Shown: one piece after another, positions 55,701 to 63,577 of the stretch
How the letters are laid out: every line of letters begins with the position of its first letter
How positions within the stretch are numbered: the first letter of the stretch is position 1
Source of the DNA: Rubripirellula lacrimiformis
GTDB taxonomy: Bacteria; Planctomycetota; Planctomycetia; Pirellulales; Pirellulaceae
Direction of reading: 5' to 3'
Length of the DNA stretch: 64,000 nucleotides
NCBI RefSeq assembly: GCF_007741535.1
Contig: NZ_CP036525.1
Location: 6,014,001-6,078,000 of the forward strand
Notes under the pieces: model-generated
Told to the model about the DNA's origin: nothing
Databases searched by the model: none
What the model saw: the letters and a program-made list of their open reading frames with translations, nothing else
Position numbers and translations under genes: made by a program

Positions 55701-57137
55701 CAATTCTTTGCTGACCAACAGATTCACGGTGCAAAGGACCTGACCATTTTGGATCAACGCGTCCGTTCGACCGTTGGAATGTTGTCGGCGAAAGCCGATC
55801 GTCTGCAACAGCAAGGCGATACCGAGGGCGCCGTCGATCAGTTCGTGCAAGCTCGCGATGCGATCGCCGGTGCGATGCGTGCCGGTCATGTCCAACCTTG
55901 GATGTACCAGGCCTATGCGATCGCGTTGAAAGCGACTTCGGCACCGCCGGAAGACGTCGAACGCGCGTTGTTGTCGGCTGTTGATTTCGCCGAAACACCC
56001 GAGGACGTTCTGAACGTCGCCGGCCGATTGGAAGACATCGGTGCGACCACAGCTGCACTGCAGCTGTGCCAAAAGGTATCCGTGATGGATCCCTATCGCC
56101 GCGACGCTTACGTGATGGGCATGCGATTGGCTCGCCGTGACAACAATGTCGACGGGTTGATGTGGGCATGCGAAGGCATCTTGGGCCAAGCATGGCCAGA
56201 GAGTTTTCAGTCGATCGTCGACGAGGCTCGCCTGGTTGCTCGTGCGACCCATGCCGAACTCGTTGAACAAGGACAAACCGAGGCTGCAGGCAAGTTCAAC
56301 GAAGCGTTGAAATTGGCTGCTTCCCACGACGTGATCGTTCGCGTTTCGTGGACCGGTGACGCCGACATCGACTTGGCCGTCGAAGAACCCTCGGGCACCG
56401 TGTGCTCGCTGGAGAATCGTACGACCGCCGGTGGCGGAACCCTGGTCGGTGATTCGTTCCCCGGCAGCGCGGCTGATATCGAAGGGACCGTTTCGGAAAC
56501 CTATCTGTGCCCCCAAGGGTTCAGCGGACAGTACCGATTGTTGGTCCGCCGTGTATGGGGCAACGTTTCGACGGGCCGCGTATCGGTCGAACTGTTGACC
56601 GACGTCGGACGCCCATCCCAGCGTTTCATCCGTCAAGAAGTACCGTTGACTGAAAAAGACGCTTTGGTGGTTTTCGAAGTCAAAGACGGCAAACGCAAAG
56701 AAGAAGTTGCCGAGGCACAACTGGCCAATCTACGCGACGTTCAACGTCAAGTTCAGAACGAAGTGTTGGGTCAGTTCATCGGTGGCGGCAATGACAGCAG
56801 CCAAGTCCTAGCCGACCTGTACAACGACATCCAGCGAGCCACCGGTGGCGTCGGTGGTGTGGCCGCTGGCCGTGGATTGTTCAATCGACCTGGTGCGGTC
56901 GGTTTCCGTCCGGAACTGACGGTGCTTCCCGAAGGTGCCAGTAATTCGACTCTGGCGATCATTTCGGCCGATCGCCGTTACGTTCGAATTTCGCCTGCAC
57001 CGTTCTTCTCCCAAATCGGTGACGTCACCACGTTCAACTTCGTCACCGGCGACGAAGGATCAGGCACCGGTGGTGCTGGTGGCATCGGCGGCGGTGCTGG
57101 CGGGATCGGCGGTGCGGCAGGCGGGATCGGAAACTAG
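52737..57137 (+). CDS. Giant exported VWA / STN-like / DUF2135-like protein with Gly-Met tract
   Basis: 1466 residues from the ATG at 52737, which has GGAG nine bases upstream (an ATG at 52722 lacks one). Signal peptide (ARTVFTLAIATVVSAPSLAA). The order is: a VWA domain at about 72-235 with a MIDAS-like DTSAS; a Pro/Ala-rich linker at about 425-515; a coiled-coil region; an STN/secretin-N-like fold at about 782-865 (MPLSDAVAELSRTHDIPIVID, LTLQNVSLRSFLRLMLREYELTYVIKDEVMQIT); a run of GGGM repeats at about 883-935; TPR-like helices at about 980-1190; a DUF2135-like beta domain from about 1197 (VRVSWTGDADIDLAVEEPSG); and a Gly-rich end. Probably a surface or periplasmic scaffold. It stands alone, ended by a strong terminator. 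Confidence 0.85.
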   Translation: MGLRHVARTVFTLAIATVVSAPSLAADTSNADGAQVRIATYRLADGSGYFAASIQPSAEQALIAATGQSPADVVILVDTSASQVGQFRTDSIAAVRSIAEKLRSGDQVRVYAADVHTADVSGDFTSPSDISTATAQLKKRLPLGNTNMVQVIDAVRSALVARPQGRTRSIIYIGDGASIDAMGDSKRFGALIGALRADRIAVHSLAIGPATNIELMGVLANQTGGVLGVVSQEKGASVAALAPQVARSATTSPIWLTEAKLIDGMTSIQTDRLPPLRLDRDSILIGRLAAGAEASGTMQLTGETSTSSVRILADAELEDSHPDFAFLGGLVNEAVADSGLRLATAGSPLLRETARLMTAKSEALVRAGNMALQQGNKRGAKVVADLAIQADPNNSDAISLEKAAGNRLVIQNEGGAFDDIFGGAEAPAAPTAPAAPAAGDADPFGGAGGDADPFGAAMDTTDSSGDAFGVEPAAPVAPTAPAAPAPPAMAAPPVAPPVAAPPANVPRVTAPMAGGGGVRGLADFATPVGDDELREEAGPLLDRVRRERSANDGRMRALVRASLREAESRIRKDPTGVAGSLKSLLANLETTPDLDPQLRNELLSQVRSAIQMASRSEAEYSEQQRNLEQVVSGANASARLIEETMRRESTLKTLSQQMNALIDEGRYEEADGTVTLEFSEIAGDTITKDSVAGRHFTDEPLMLQTYARDRRYRELRQRNFVDAMSLVLKSDIPFVDEPPIVYPDAEVWQRMSRRRLERYGSIELVGDNATERRIQTALSDETSQTFVEMPLSDAVAELSRTHDIPIVIDNRALEEIGLSEEEPVDLTLQNVSLRSFLRLMLREYELTYVIKDEVMQITTIEAAEQNLINKVYPVGDLVVPVIQLGGGGGMGGGGMGGGMGGGGGGMGGGMGGGMGGGGMGGGMGGGGMGGGGGMFAVPDDVTLGSKQTASQPAADAEAPVQSIAKSDASMRAIVLKVADGQSRDDAWDQFFADQQIHGAKDLTILDQRVRSTVGMLSAKADRLQQQGDTEGAVDQFVQARDAIAGAMRAGHVQPWMYQAYAIALKATSAPPEDVERALLSAVDFAETPEDVLNVAGRLEDIGATTAALQLCQKVSVMDPYRRDAYVMGMRLARRDNNVDGLMWACEGILGQAWPESFQSIVDEARLVARATHAELVEQGQTEAAGKFNEALKLAASHDVIVRVSWTGDADIDLAVEEPSGTVCSLENRTTAGGGTLVGDSFPGSAADIEGTVSETYLCPQGFSGQYRLLVRRVWGNVSTGRVSVELLTDVGRPSQRFIRQEVPLTEKDALVVFEVKDGKRKEEVAEAQLANLRDVQRQVQNEVLGQFIGGGNDSSQVLADLYNDIQRATGGVGGVAAGRGLFNRPGAVGFRPELTVLPEGASNSTLAIISADRRYVRISPAPFFSQIGDVTTFNFVTGDEGSGTGGAGGIGGGAGGIGGAAGGIGN

Positions 57138-57440
57138 TGCAACGATCCATCGAGGATCGTCGGAACCTTTAGTCGTGGTCTTGGCAGTGGGATTCGCCAG
57201 AATTCCTTCACCTACAAAGATTGCTGGCAAAATCCACGACGTCCGTGACGTCATCCAACGATCCTAAACGACCAAGCCGACCTGGAAACAGGTCGGCTTT
57301 TTTCGTGGACCGAAGCCAGTTTCACGCCACTTTCGATCGGATGCTTTCTCCCAGAATGCCCTTGTGCGGCAAAAACGAAAATTGTTAGCAAAAATGCTCA
57401 AGTTTCGTTTTCATCGAGACTCTCCCGAAAAGGAAGTCCC
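57138..57440. other. Spacer with terminator, start of flagellar operon
   Basis: The first 140 bases hold the VWA gene's terminator (57274-57303). The remainder leads to flgF, whose ribosome site AAGGAAG lies about five bases before the ATG. No good sigma-28 (TAAA-N15-GCCGATAA) or sigma-54 site was recognised. Confidence 0.5.
57274..57303 (+). terminator. Rho-independent terminator of the VWA gene
   Basis: Perfect 11-base stem aagccgacctg / caggtcggctt closed by a gaaa tetraloop and followed by a run of six T. Confidence 0.95.
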
Positions 57441-58193
57441 ATGCCCTATGGCGTTTATCTCTCAGCTGCCGGTGCTCATGCGCAGAGCCACCGGATGCAG
57501 GTGCTCAGCAATAACCTGGCAAACGTGGAAACGCCGGGCTTCAAGCCAGAACAGACGGTGCTGCAGGCCCGATTCGCGGAAATGATCGAAGAAGGGGAAG
57601 TCACACAGGGGCTTGGGGGCGCCGACGATATTGGCGGCGGTGTCACCATCGCGCCCTCGGCGACTCAGCTTGCGGCGGGCCCAATGAAAAAAACAGGGCG
57701 TGAAACGGACTTTGCGATCAACGACGAGGAATCGTTCTTTGTGGTCCAGCGTGGCGACGAACAACTGCTGACCCGCGCCGGCGACTTCATGTTCGATGCC
57801 AAGGGGCGAATGATCAACACCTCCGGCGACCAAGTGATGTCGAGCGACGGAAGTCCGATTCAGGTTCAACCCGGATTGCCCGTCCAAGTGGCACCCGAAG
57901 GACGACTGCGACAAGGCGGTACCAGTTGGGAATTGATGTTGGCCAAGCCCAAAAGCATGGGCGACGTCGCTCACCTTGGCGGCAACCAGTTCAAACCGCT
58001 GGCACCGTTTGACCTTGTCGGCGGCAACGATCGAAAGGTAGTAGCAGGGACGTTGGAACAGTCTGCGGTCAGCCCAACCGGCGCGATGATGGAACTGATC
58101 GAAACATCCCGAGTCTACGAAGCCAACGTTCGAATGATTCAAAACCAGGACACCGTGATGGGGTCATTGATCTCTCGCGTGCTGCAGGCGTAA
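57441..58193 (+). CDS. flgF: Flagellar basal-body rod protein FlgF
   Basis: 250 residues with AAGGAAG upstream. The N-terminal rod motif (MPYGVYLSAAGAHAQSHRMQVLSNNLANVETPGFK) carries the SNNLANVxTxGFK signature. The middle contains GRETDFAINDEESFFVVQRGDEQLLTRAGDF, and the C-terminal heptad region reads VSPTGAMMELIETSRVYEANVRMIQNQD. It lacks the tighter FlgG ending found in the next gene and is about the length of FlgF, so FlgF is preferred, forming the proximal rod. First gene of the flgF-G-A-H-I-J-N operon. Confidence 0.88.
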   Translation: MPYGVYLSAAGAHAQSHRMQVLSNNLANVETPGFKPEQTVLQARFAEMIEEGEVTQGLGGADDIGGGVTIAPSATQLAAGPMKKTGRETDFAINDEESFFVVQRGDEQLLTRAGDFMFDAKGRMINTSGDQVMSSDGSPIQVQPGLPVQVAPEGRLRQGGTSWELMLAKPKSMGDVAHLGGNQFKPLAPFDLVGGNDRKVVAGTLEQSAVSPTGAMMELIETSRVYEANVRMIQNQDTVMGSLISRVLQA

Positions 58194-58223
58194 ACCAACT
58201 CAACCGAAAATCAGAGGCTAACT

Positions 58224-59030
58224 ATGAGTGTTCAGACGTTGTACACCGCGGCCACCGGCATGGAGGCGATGGAGACCAAGTTGGACGTGATCGCCAACAA
58301 CCTGGCCAACATCAACACCACTGGTTTCAAGAAAGACCGCGCCAATTTCGAAGACCTGCTGTACCGCACCGAGGTCTATCCCGGGGTCCAGGACGCCAAC
58401 CAAACACCGACCGCCGTCGGTACTCAGGTCGGGCTGGGCGTGCGAGTGACCAGCACGCAAACCGACCACAGCCAGGGAACGCTGCAACAAACCGGCCGCG
58501 AATTGGATCTTGCGATTCAAGGCAAAGGGTTTCTGCGCGTCTTGGATCCGTCCAGCCAGCAAACCATGTACACCCGGGCCGGCAACCTGGACATCAACGC
58601 CAACGGACAACTGGTGATCGGGTCCGCACAGGTCGGCCGCCTGTTGGATCCTCCCATCACCATCCCCCAAGATGCAACCGCCATTCAAATCAACGCCAAC
58701 GGCGAAGTGATGACGCGGGTCCCCGGACAAGTAGAACTGGCCAACCAGGGGCAGCTACAGATGGCTCAGTTCATCAACCCCGATGGTCTGTTGAAGGTCG
58801 GTGAAAACATGTACCTGCAGACCGACGCCTCGGGACAAGAACAGGTCGCCAACCCTGGTGACCAAGGACTCGGGACGCTTCGCCAAGGCAACTTGGAAGC
58901 GTCCAATGTGCAACCGGTTCAGGAATTGATTGACCTGATCACGACCCAACGCGCCTTCGAACTCAATAGCCAAGCTGTTCAGGCCGGTGACCAGATCATG
59001 CAGAACATCACCAACCTGCGCCGCTTCTAA
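58224..59030 (+). CDS. flgG: Flagellar distal rod protein FlgG
   Basis: 268 residues with GAGG eight bases before the ATG. All FlgG landmarks are present: MSVQTLYTAATGMEAMETKLDVIANNLANINTTGFKKDRANFEDLLY, VGLGVRVTSTQTDHSQGTLQQTGRELDLAIQGKGF, YTRAGNLDINANGQLV, LGTLRQGNLEASNVQPVQELIDLITTQRAFELNSQAVQAGDQI. Polymerises into the distal rod outside the cytoplasmic membrane, passing through the P and L rings encoded downstream. 50 bases before flgA. Confidence 0.97.
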   Translation: MSVQTLYTAATGMEAMETKLDVIANNLANINTTGFKKDRANFEDLLYRTEVYPGVQDANQTPTAVGTQVGLGVRVTSTQTDHSQGTLQQTGRELDLAIQGKGFLRVLDPSSQQTMYTRAGNLDINANGQLVIGSAQVGRLLDPPITIPQDATAIQINANGEVMTRVPGQVELANQGQLQMAQFINPDGLLKVGENMYLQTDASGQEQVANPGDQGLGTLRQGNLEASNVQPVQELIDLITTQRAFELNSQAVQAGDQIMQNITNLRRF

Positions 59031-59079
59031 ACGCGACATCCGACTGAAATCCTTTGCCCGCATACGCTCTGTGCTTTTG

Positions 59080-60270
59080 ATGTTTTTGAACCTGCGATTT
59101 GTCCTGGCCGCTTTCACGATGACGATCGCTACGATCGCGATCGCTGGGGTGGCAGATGCGCAGCGTCCGAACGCGGGGTCCTTCGATGTAACGATCGACG
59201 CCAACACACGATGGTCGTTCCGCACGGTTTCACCCGTGACCGTGACATCGCCGATCGTGCGGCTTGGCGACGTGGTCCAACCGATCGATCCGCATCAATC
59301 CGGATGGCAACGGCTCAGCCGATCCGCCATCGGACTGGTTCCGGTCAGCGGCCGGACCATGACGATCCAACGCGATCGATTGAACAAAGCAATCTTGAAT
59401 GCCGAAGCGACACCGCACGTGATCGATTGGCACGGGCCGACTGAAATCCAAGTCGACTATCGTCAGCCGAGACCGGGCGAACGCGTCCAGCCGGTTGGAT
59501 TTGTCACGCCTGCGAATTCCGGGACCAGCCCCGCCCCCGTTCCAACGCCTGGCCAAACCTCCGATCTGCCGAACCACGCAGACGATGCAAACCCAAACGC
59601 CCCACCATTGCCACTGTCGTTGGTGGATGCCAAGCGAGTGATCCATTGGTTTGAACTGTCCATGACACGGTTCTATCCCGATGTTGCGGAGACCTATGAA
59701 GTCGAGGTCCCCAACGACCAGGTGGCTCTGGTACCGCTGCAACACCTGACCGGCGTGACCAATCTGGAATCATTGACACCGATTCGCGATGGAGTTTGCC
59801 GCTTCAAAATCATTGCGCGTTCGGTCGGCGGCCCGATCGAATCGGAAATCGAAGTGCGGATGACTTCGCATCCAAAGTTTGTCGTGCCCACACGCAGCAT
59901 GGGACGCGGCCAACGCATCGGGCCAACGGACTTGGAACTGAAACCGTTTCCGGCCGACCAAGTCGATTCACAAGCGATCTCGGATATCGAGTCGCTGATC
60001 GGGAAAGAGACTCGCAACAATTTGCGTGTTGGCCAACTGATCGACTATGCCGACGTCGGCGCCCCTATCCTGGTGCACCGAGGCGATCTGATCGAAGTTC
60101 GCGTGCGCGGCGGCGGCGTGACGGTCACAACGAATGCAAAATCGCTGGCCGACGGCGCGGAATCGGACCTGATCGAAATTGAAACCCTGAATCCTCGCAA
60201 GCGGCTGATCGCGCGAGTCGCCCAGCACGGCGTTGTTGAAATTGTCACTCGCGCACCGGTGGTCCGATGA
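59080..60270 (+). CDS. flgA: Flagellar P-ring assembly chaperone FlgA
   Basis: 396 residues from the ATG at 59080 (the frame opens earlier inside flgG). Signal peptide (FVLAAFTMTIATIAIAGVADA). Unlike the 220-residue E. coli protein it has a long N-terminal part with a Pro-rich stretch (NSGTSPAPVPTPGQTSDLPNHADDANPNAP, about 147-176). The family core is the C-terminal SAF-like domain: VPTRSMGRGQRIGPTDLELKPFPADQ, IGKETRNNLRVGQLIDYADV, APILVHRGDLIEVRVRGGGVTVTTNAKSLADGAESDLIEIE. It assists FlgI ring assembly in the periplasm. Stop overlaps flgH by ATGA. Confidence 0.9.
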   Translation: MFLNLRFVLAAFTMTIATIAIAGVADAQRPNAGSFDVTIDANTRWSFRTVSPVTVTSPIVRLGDVVQPIDPHQSGWQRLSRSAIGLVPVSGRTMTIQRDRLNKAILNAEATPHVIDWHGPTEIQVDYRQPRPGERVQPVGFVTPANSGTSPAPVPTPGQTSDLPNHADDANPNAPPLPLSLVDAKRVIHWFELSMTRFYPDVAETYEVEVPNDQVALVPLQHLTGVTNLESLTPIRDGVCRFKIIARSVGGPIESEIEVRMTSHPKFVVPTRSMGRGQRIGPTDLELKPFPADQVDSQAISDIESLIGKETRNNLRVGQLIDYADVGAPILVHRGDLIEVRVRGGGVTVTTNAKSLADGAESDLIEIETLNPRKRLIARVAQHGVVEIVTRAPVVR

Positions 60271-61115
60271 AATCAAAATTGTGGCTGGTCGCCACGCTGG
60301 CACTCGCAATGCAGTGGATGCCAGGAAGTCACCTGTGGGCTCAGAACAGCTCGTTGATGCACGCGCCGATGCCGACCTCGCCAATGGGGCCGCGGATCCT
60401 GGGCGGCCAGTCGCTGGCTGCGGCGGCGATCAATCCCCCTCTGCTAAAACCGGTTTCCCGCAGCAACGAAGCCAATCCGGGCGACGTTGCTGCCGATTCC
60501 GAAGATGGCCGGCTGCCAATGGCATCGCCCGCCGCCGGGTATGGTCCGGATCGCCCGCCCGTGATGATCGACCGTGCCAGTTGGACCTATCAACCGGCGC
60601 CCCCGGTGCGGACCTTTCAAAAGAATGATTTGGTCACGATCCGAGTGGACGAGATCACCAGCATGATGGCCGATGGAGCCGCCAACCAGCGCAAGCAAAC
60701 GCTCTACGAAACCATTTTGACCGACTGGGTCAAATTGACCGATTTCCGACTTCGACCAGACCCGCAAGACAATGGGGATCCTTCGATCGCGGCGGAGTCC
60801 AATCGAAACTACCGCGCCCAATCCTCGCTGCAGTCGCGTGAAGCGCTGACCTTCAATATCGCGGCCACGGTGGTCGACATTCGCCCCAATGGATCGCTGG
60901 TCTTAGAAGCCCGCAAAACGCTTCGAGTCAACGACAACCTTTGGGAAACATCGTTGACGGGAATCTGTCGCGCACAGGACATTGCACCGGACAATGTCGT
61001 GCTAAGCAAAGACTTGATCGATCTAGAAATCAAGAAAGAAGACCGCGGGCATCTGCGAGACGGGTACAAACGCGGATGGTTGTCCCGATTCCTCGATCGC
61101 GTACGTCCGTTCTGA
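60267..61115 (+). CDS. flgH: Flagellar L-ring protein FlgH, apparently without lipoprotein cysteine
   Basis: 282 residues starting in the flgA stop (ATGA). The L-ring stabilises the rod in the outer membrane. Family blocks are FQKNDLVTIRVDEITSMMADGAANQRKQTLYETIL, ALTFNIAATVVDIRPNGSLVLEARKTLRVNDNLWETSLTGICRAQDI and VLSKDLIDLEIKKED. The signal peptide region (KLWLVATLALAMQWMPGSHLWAQNSS) shows no LxxC lipobox, whereas enterobacterial FlgH is a lipoprotein with an N-terminal Cys. The 60 bases after the stop lead to flgI. Confidence 0.93.
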   Translation: MKSKLWLVATLALAMQWMPGSHLWAQNSSLMHAPMPTSPMGPRILGGQSLAAAAINPPLLKPVSRSNEANPGDVAADSEDGRLPMASPAAGYGPDRPPVMIDRASWTYQPAPPVRTFQKNDLVTIRVDEITSMMADGAANQRKQTLYETILTDWVKLTDFRLRPDPQDNGDPSIAAESNRNYRAQSSLQSREALTFNIAATVVDIRPNGSLVLEARKTLRVNDNLWETSLTGICRAQDIAPDNVVLSKDLIDLEIKKEDRGHLRDGYKRGWLSRFLDRVRPF

Positions 61116-61174
61116 TGCACAGGGAACCACGAATTGTCCCAGTGCCGCATACACACGCGAATCAAGCACATCCC

Positions 61175-62314
61175 ATGAAATCTGACATGACTTGCACGCC
61201 CGGCCCTCTTCGATCGACCGGTGTCACCGTGGGGACTGCGGTGTTGGTTGCAGTGTGGTTGGCCGTGTCCAGTTGGACGCCCTGTCAGGCTGCGGGTTTG
61301 AAACTGGGCGATGTTTGCCGGGTGAAGGGCCAAGAAACCAACACGCTGCAGGGTTTGGGTTTAGTCGTTGGACTACGTGGGACAGGCGATTCGGGGGCGG
61401 CCCCGACGGCCCGGGCACTGGCCCGCATGATGCAGTTGATGGGTGGCCCGATGGCGACCGACCGCACAGGCAACTTGGACCTGGACGACGTGGCCGATGC
61501 GAAAAACGTCGCCATGGTCTTTGTCACTGCGCGGCTTAGCAATGTCGGTGCACAACCGGGCGATTTGGTGGACGTGTCAGTCAACGCAATCAACGCCAAA
61601 AGTCTAGAGGGAGGCACGTTGATGCTGACCCCGATGTTAGGCCCGCGTGCTGACAACCCGACCGTTTATGCGATGGCCCAAGGACGATTGAACGTTTCGC
61701 TGGACGGTCCTGCGACCACGGCAACGATTCAGGGCGGCGCCAAAATGGAAGCGTCGGTCATCGCGAACTACCAAAAGGACGGCAAGATCACGCTGGTCCT
61801 TGAAAAAGACTTTGCGAGTTTCGATACCGCACAGCGGGTCGAAGACGAAATCAACAGCCTGTCATCACTAGCGTTAGGCGATCCCGGTGGTTCGACCGCT
61901 CGGTCCAGCCGAACCCGGGCCCGCGCGATCGACCAACTGCACATCGAAGTCTCCATCCCCGACCTGTATCGTGAAAACCCAATCAAGTTCATTTCGTTCC
62001 TGTTGGGCACGACGATCCAGATTGAATCACATTCCTCACGCGTCGTGATCAACGAACGTGATGGCGTCGTGGTGATCGGCAAGGATGTGGAGATCGCACC
62101 GGTGCTGGTGACGCACCGCAGCCTGCGCATCGAAGCCGGCGGATCGGGTGGATTTGTTCAGATCGGCGACAAAGCGGATCTTCCCGTGAACGCCAAATTG
62201 AACAGCCTGGCCGATGCGCTCAATGCACTGGATGTGCCAACATCGGACCTGATCGCGATTATCAAAACGCTAAAACGAAAAGGCGACTTGTACGGCGAAG
62301 TGGTTTTCCAGTAG
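61175..62314 (+). CDS. flgI: Flagellar P-ring protein FlgI
   Basis: 379 residues from the ATG at 61175. A signal peptide (GTAVLVAVWLAVSSWTPCQA) precedes LKLGDVCRVKGQETNTLQGLGLVVGLRGTGDS. Further family blocks are MGGPMATDRTGNLDLDDVADAKNVAMVFVTARL, PGDLVDVSVNAINAKSLEGGTLMLTPM, DYQKDGKI-type strand (YQKDGKITLVLEKDFASFDTAQRVEDEIN), and ERDGVVVIGKDVEIAPVLVTHRSLRIE. Forms the P-ring in the peptidoglycan layer around the rod. Upstream in-frame DNA to 60941 overlaps flgH and is not coding for FlgI. Confidence 0.96.
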   Translation: MKSDMTCTPGPLRSTGVTVGTAVLVAVWLAVSSWTPCQAAGLKLGDVCRVKGQETNTLQGLGLVVGLRGTGDSGAAPTARALARMMQLMGGPMATDRTGNLDLDDVADAKNVAMVFVTARLSNVGAQPGDLVDVSVNAINAKSLEGGTLMLTPMLGPRADNPTVYAMAQGRLNVSLDGPATTATIQGGAKMEASVIANYQKDGKITLVLEKDFASFDTAQRVEDEINSLSSLALGDPGGSTARSSRTRARAIDQLHIEVSIPDLYRENPIKFISFLLGTTIQIESHSSRVVINERDGVVVIGKDVEIAPVLVTHRSLRIEAGGSGGFVQIGDKADLPVNAKLNSLADALNALDVPTSDLIAIIKTLKRKGDLYGEVVFQ

Positions 62315-62414
62315 TGCTTGGATAGAAACGCACCCTCGAAGCGACGTCGACACGACCATGTCGGCGGTCAGCGTCTTCGGGATATACATTTTTCTTGTAG
62401 TCAGAGGTTCGGTG

Positions 62415-62789
62415 ATGGATGCACGATCGATCGGTTCATCGACTTCGATGCCGTTGCCACAGCGTGCCGCGCCCCAGCCCCCATCGTCGTTGTTGCCATC
62501 GGCAACTGCGGACCCCACGGGGAAAGATGCGGCCGCGCTGAATGCGATCACGGAACCATCGGAACTACGGGACGCTTTCACTCAGTTCGTCGGGCAAACC
62601 ATGTTCGGCACCATGCTGTCGTCGATGCGAAAGACAGTCGGAACCCCGGCGTACATGCACGGTGGACGGACGGAAGAAGTCTTTCAACAACAGATGGATC
62701 AATACATCGTCGAAGACTTGACGAAGACGTCGGCCGACACGATTGCCGACCCCATGTTCGAACTATTCAATTTGCAACGGAGATCGTGA
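62415..62789 (+). CDS. flgJ: Rod-binding FlgJ N-terminal-type protein
   Basis: 124 residues from the ATG at 62415. A disordered Ser/Pro/Ala-rich N-terminus leads into the rod-binding domain: LRDAFTQFVGQTMFGTMLSSMRKTVGTPAYMHGGRTEEVFQQQMDQYIVEDLTKTSADTIADPMFELF. The muramidase domain that follows in enterobacterial FlgJ is absent, as is usual in many phyla. It caps rod assembly in the periplasm. The stop and the start of the next gene share TGATG. Confidence 0.87.
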   Translation: MDARSIGSSTSMPLPQRAAPQPPSSLLPSATADPTGKDAAALNAITEPSELRDAFTQFVGQTMFGTMLSSMRKTVGTPAYMHGGRTEEVFQQQMDQYIVEDLTKTSADTIADPMFELFNLQRRS

Positions 62790-63271
62790 TGACGTGGTCC
62801 AATCGCGTGGAGAGATATCTGAACGAGCTGGAAGAAACGGCCAACACCATCGACCTGATCTTGGATCAAACGCGTGTGCAAACCGTCGCGGTGCAGCCCG
62901 GTCAGATCGACGAATCGACTCGGCAGTTGCAGGCGGCCCTGGCGGTGTTGGAGGAAAAGATCGCGGAGCGTGAAGAACTTTTGCGCGATCCCGACGCTCC
63001 GCCAAGCGGGCTGACGCTGACCAAGAAACTGATGAGCAGTCTGAAGATCGAAGATGCGCGGCTGGCACTCCGCTGCCGCGACTTGGCCAGCACGATCGAA
63101 CTGGCGCACACTCGCGCCGTGTCCCTGTTCGTTTGCCAGTTCCACTTGTCGAACTTGACGACGGAACTGGTTCAGACGCTGACCGGCGCTACTGCGCCGC
63201 AGACCTATCCATCGCCCAATGGCGAAAAGGCTCCGTCCAGCGGCGGCGGACTGTTCGACGAAGCTGCCTAG
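62789..63271 (+). CDS. FlgN-like flagellar export chaperone
   Basis: 160 residues from the ATG at 62789, overlapping the flgJ stop by one base. It is almost wholly helical: WSNRVERYLNELEETANTIDLILDQTRVQTVAV, STRQLQAALAVLEEKIAEREELLRD, KLMSSLKIEDARLALRCRDLASTIELAHTRAVSLFVCQFHLSNLTTELVQTLTG. The pattern of long helices, a RREELL-like turn and a C-terminal disordered, Gly/Ser-rich tail fits FlgN, which guards hook-associated proteins FlgK and FlgL before export. Sequence identity to known FlgN is low, so the call leans on position after flgJ and helix pattern. Confidence 0.75.
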   Translation: MTWSNRVERYLNELEETANTIDLILDQTRVQTVAVQPGQIDESTRQLQAALAVLEEKIAEREELLRDPDAPPSGLTLTKKLMSSLKIEDARLALRCRDLASTIELAHTRAVSLFVCQFHLSNLTTELVQTLTGATAPQTYPSPNGEKAPSSGGGLFDEAA

Positions 63272-63577
63272 AAATTCGTTCGATCGGATTCATCCTGTCG
63301 ATAGCGTCGCTTGATTCGCAGGCCCCCCTAGGCGGAAGTGCACCGAAATCCCCTACGGCCCCAGCAGCGGCGACCAACCACACACTGCGGAAGTTGGGGC
63401 CGGAATTGCCGATCGCTGCACAGCGTCCGATTATTCATGGGGCAGCCTGGTGGGCGGGGTCAGAATAGCCCTAGAAACTGTTTCCGTTCTGGATTGTTAG
63501 GTTAGAATAGGTCGGATGCTGTCAGCACCGGGATCAAGGTGCCTTTTCAACCGCACCTTCTCTAGCAGCCATTCGAC
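63272..63577. other. Spacer after the flagellar operon, no gene seen
   Basis: About 300 bases of moderate G/C content with no strong hairpin. The right part (63480-63510: tttccgttctggattgttaggttagaatagg) has a weak taga-at -10 like box that could serve the next gene. No further evidence. Confidence 0.35.

Noticed and set aside
54699-56720. 673-codon frame opposite the VWA gene
   Set aside because: The Gly-Met tract reads as long His/Ala/Thr repeats here, and no domain is recognisable.
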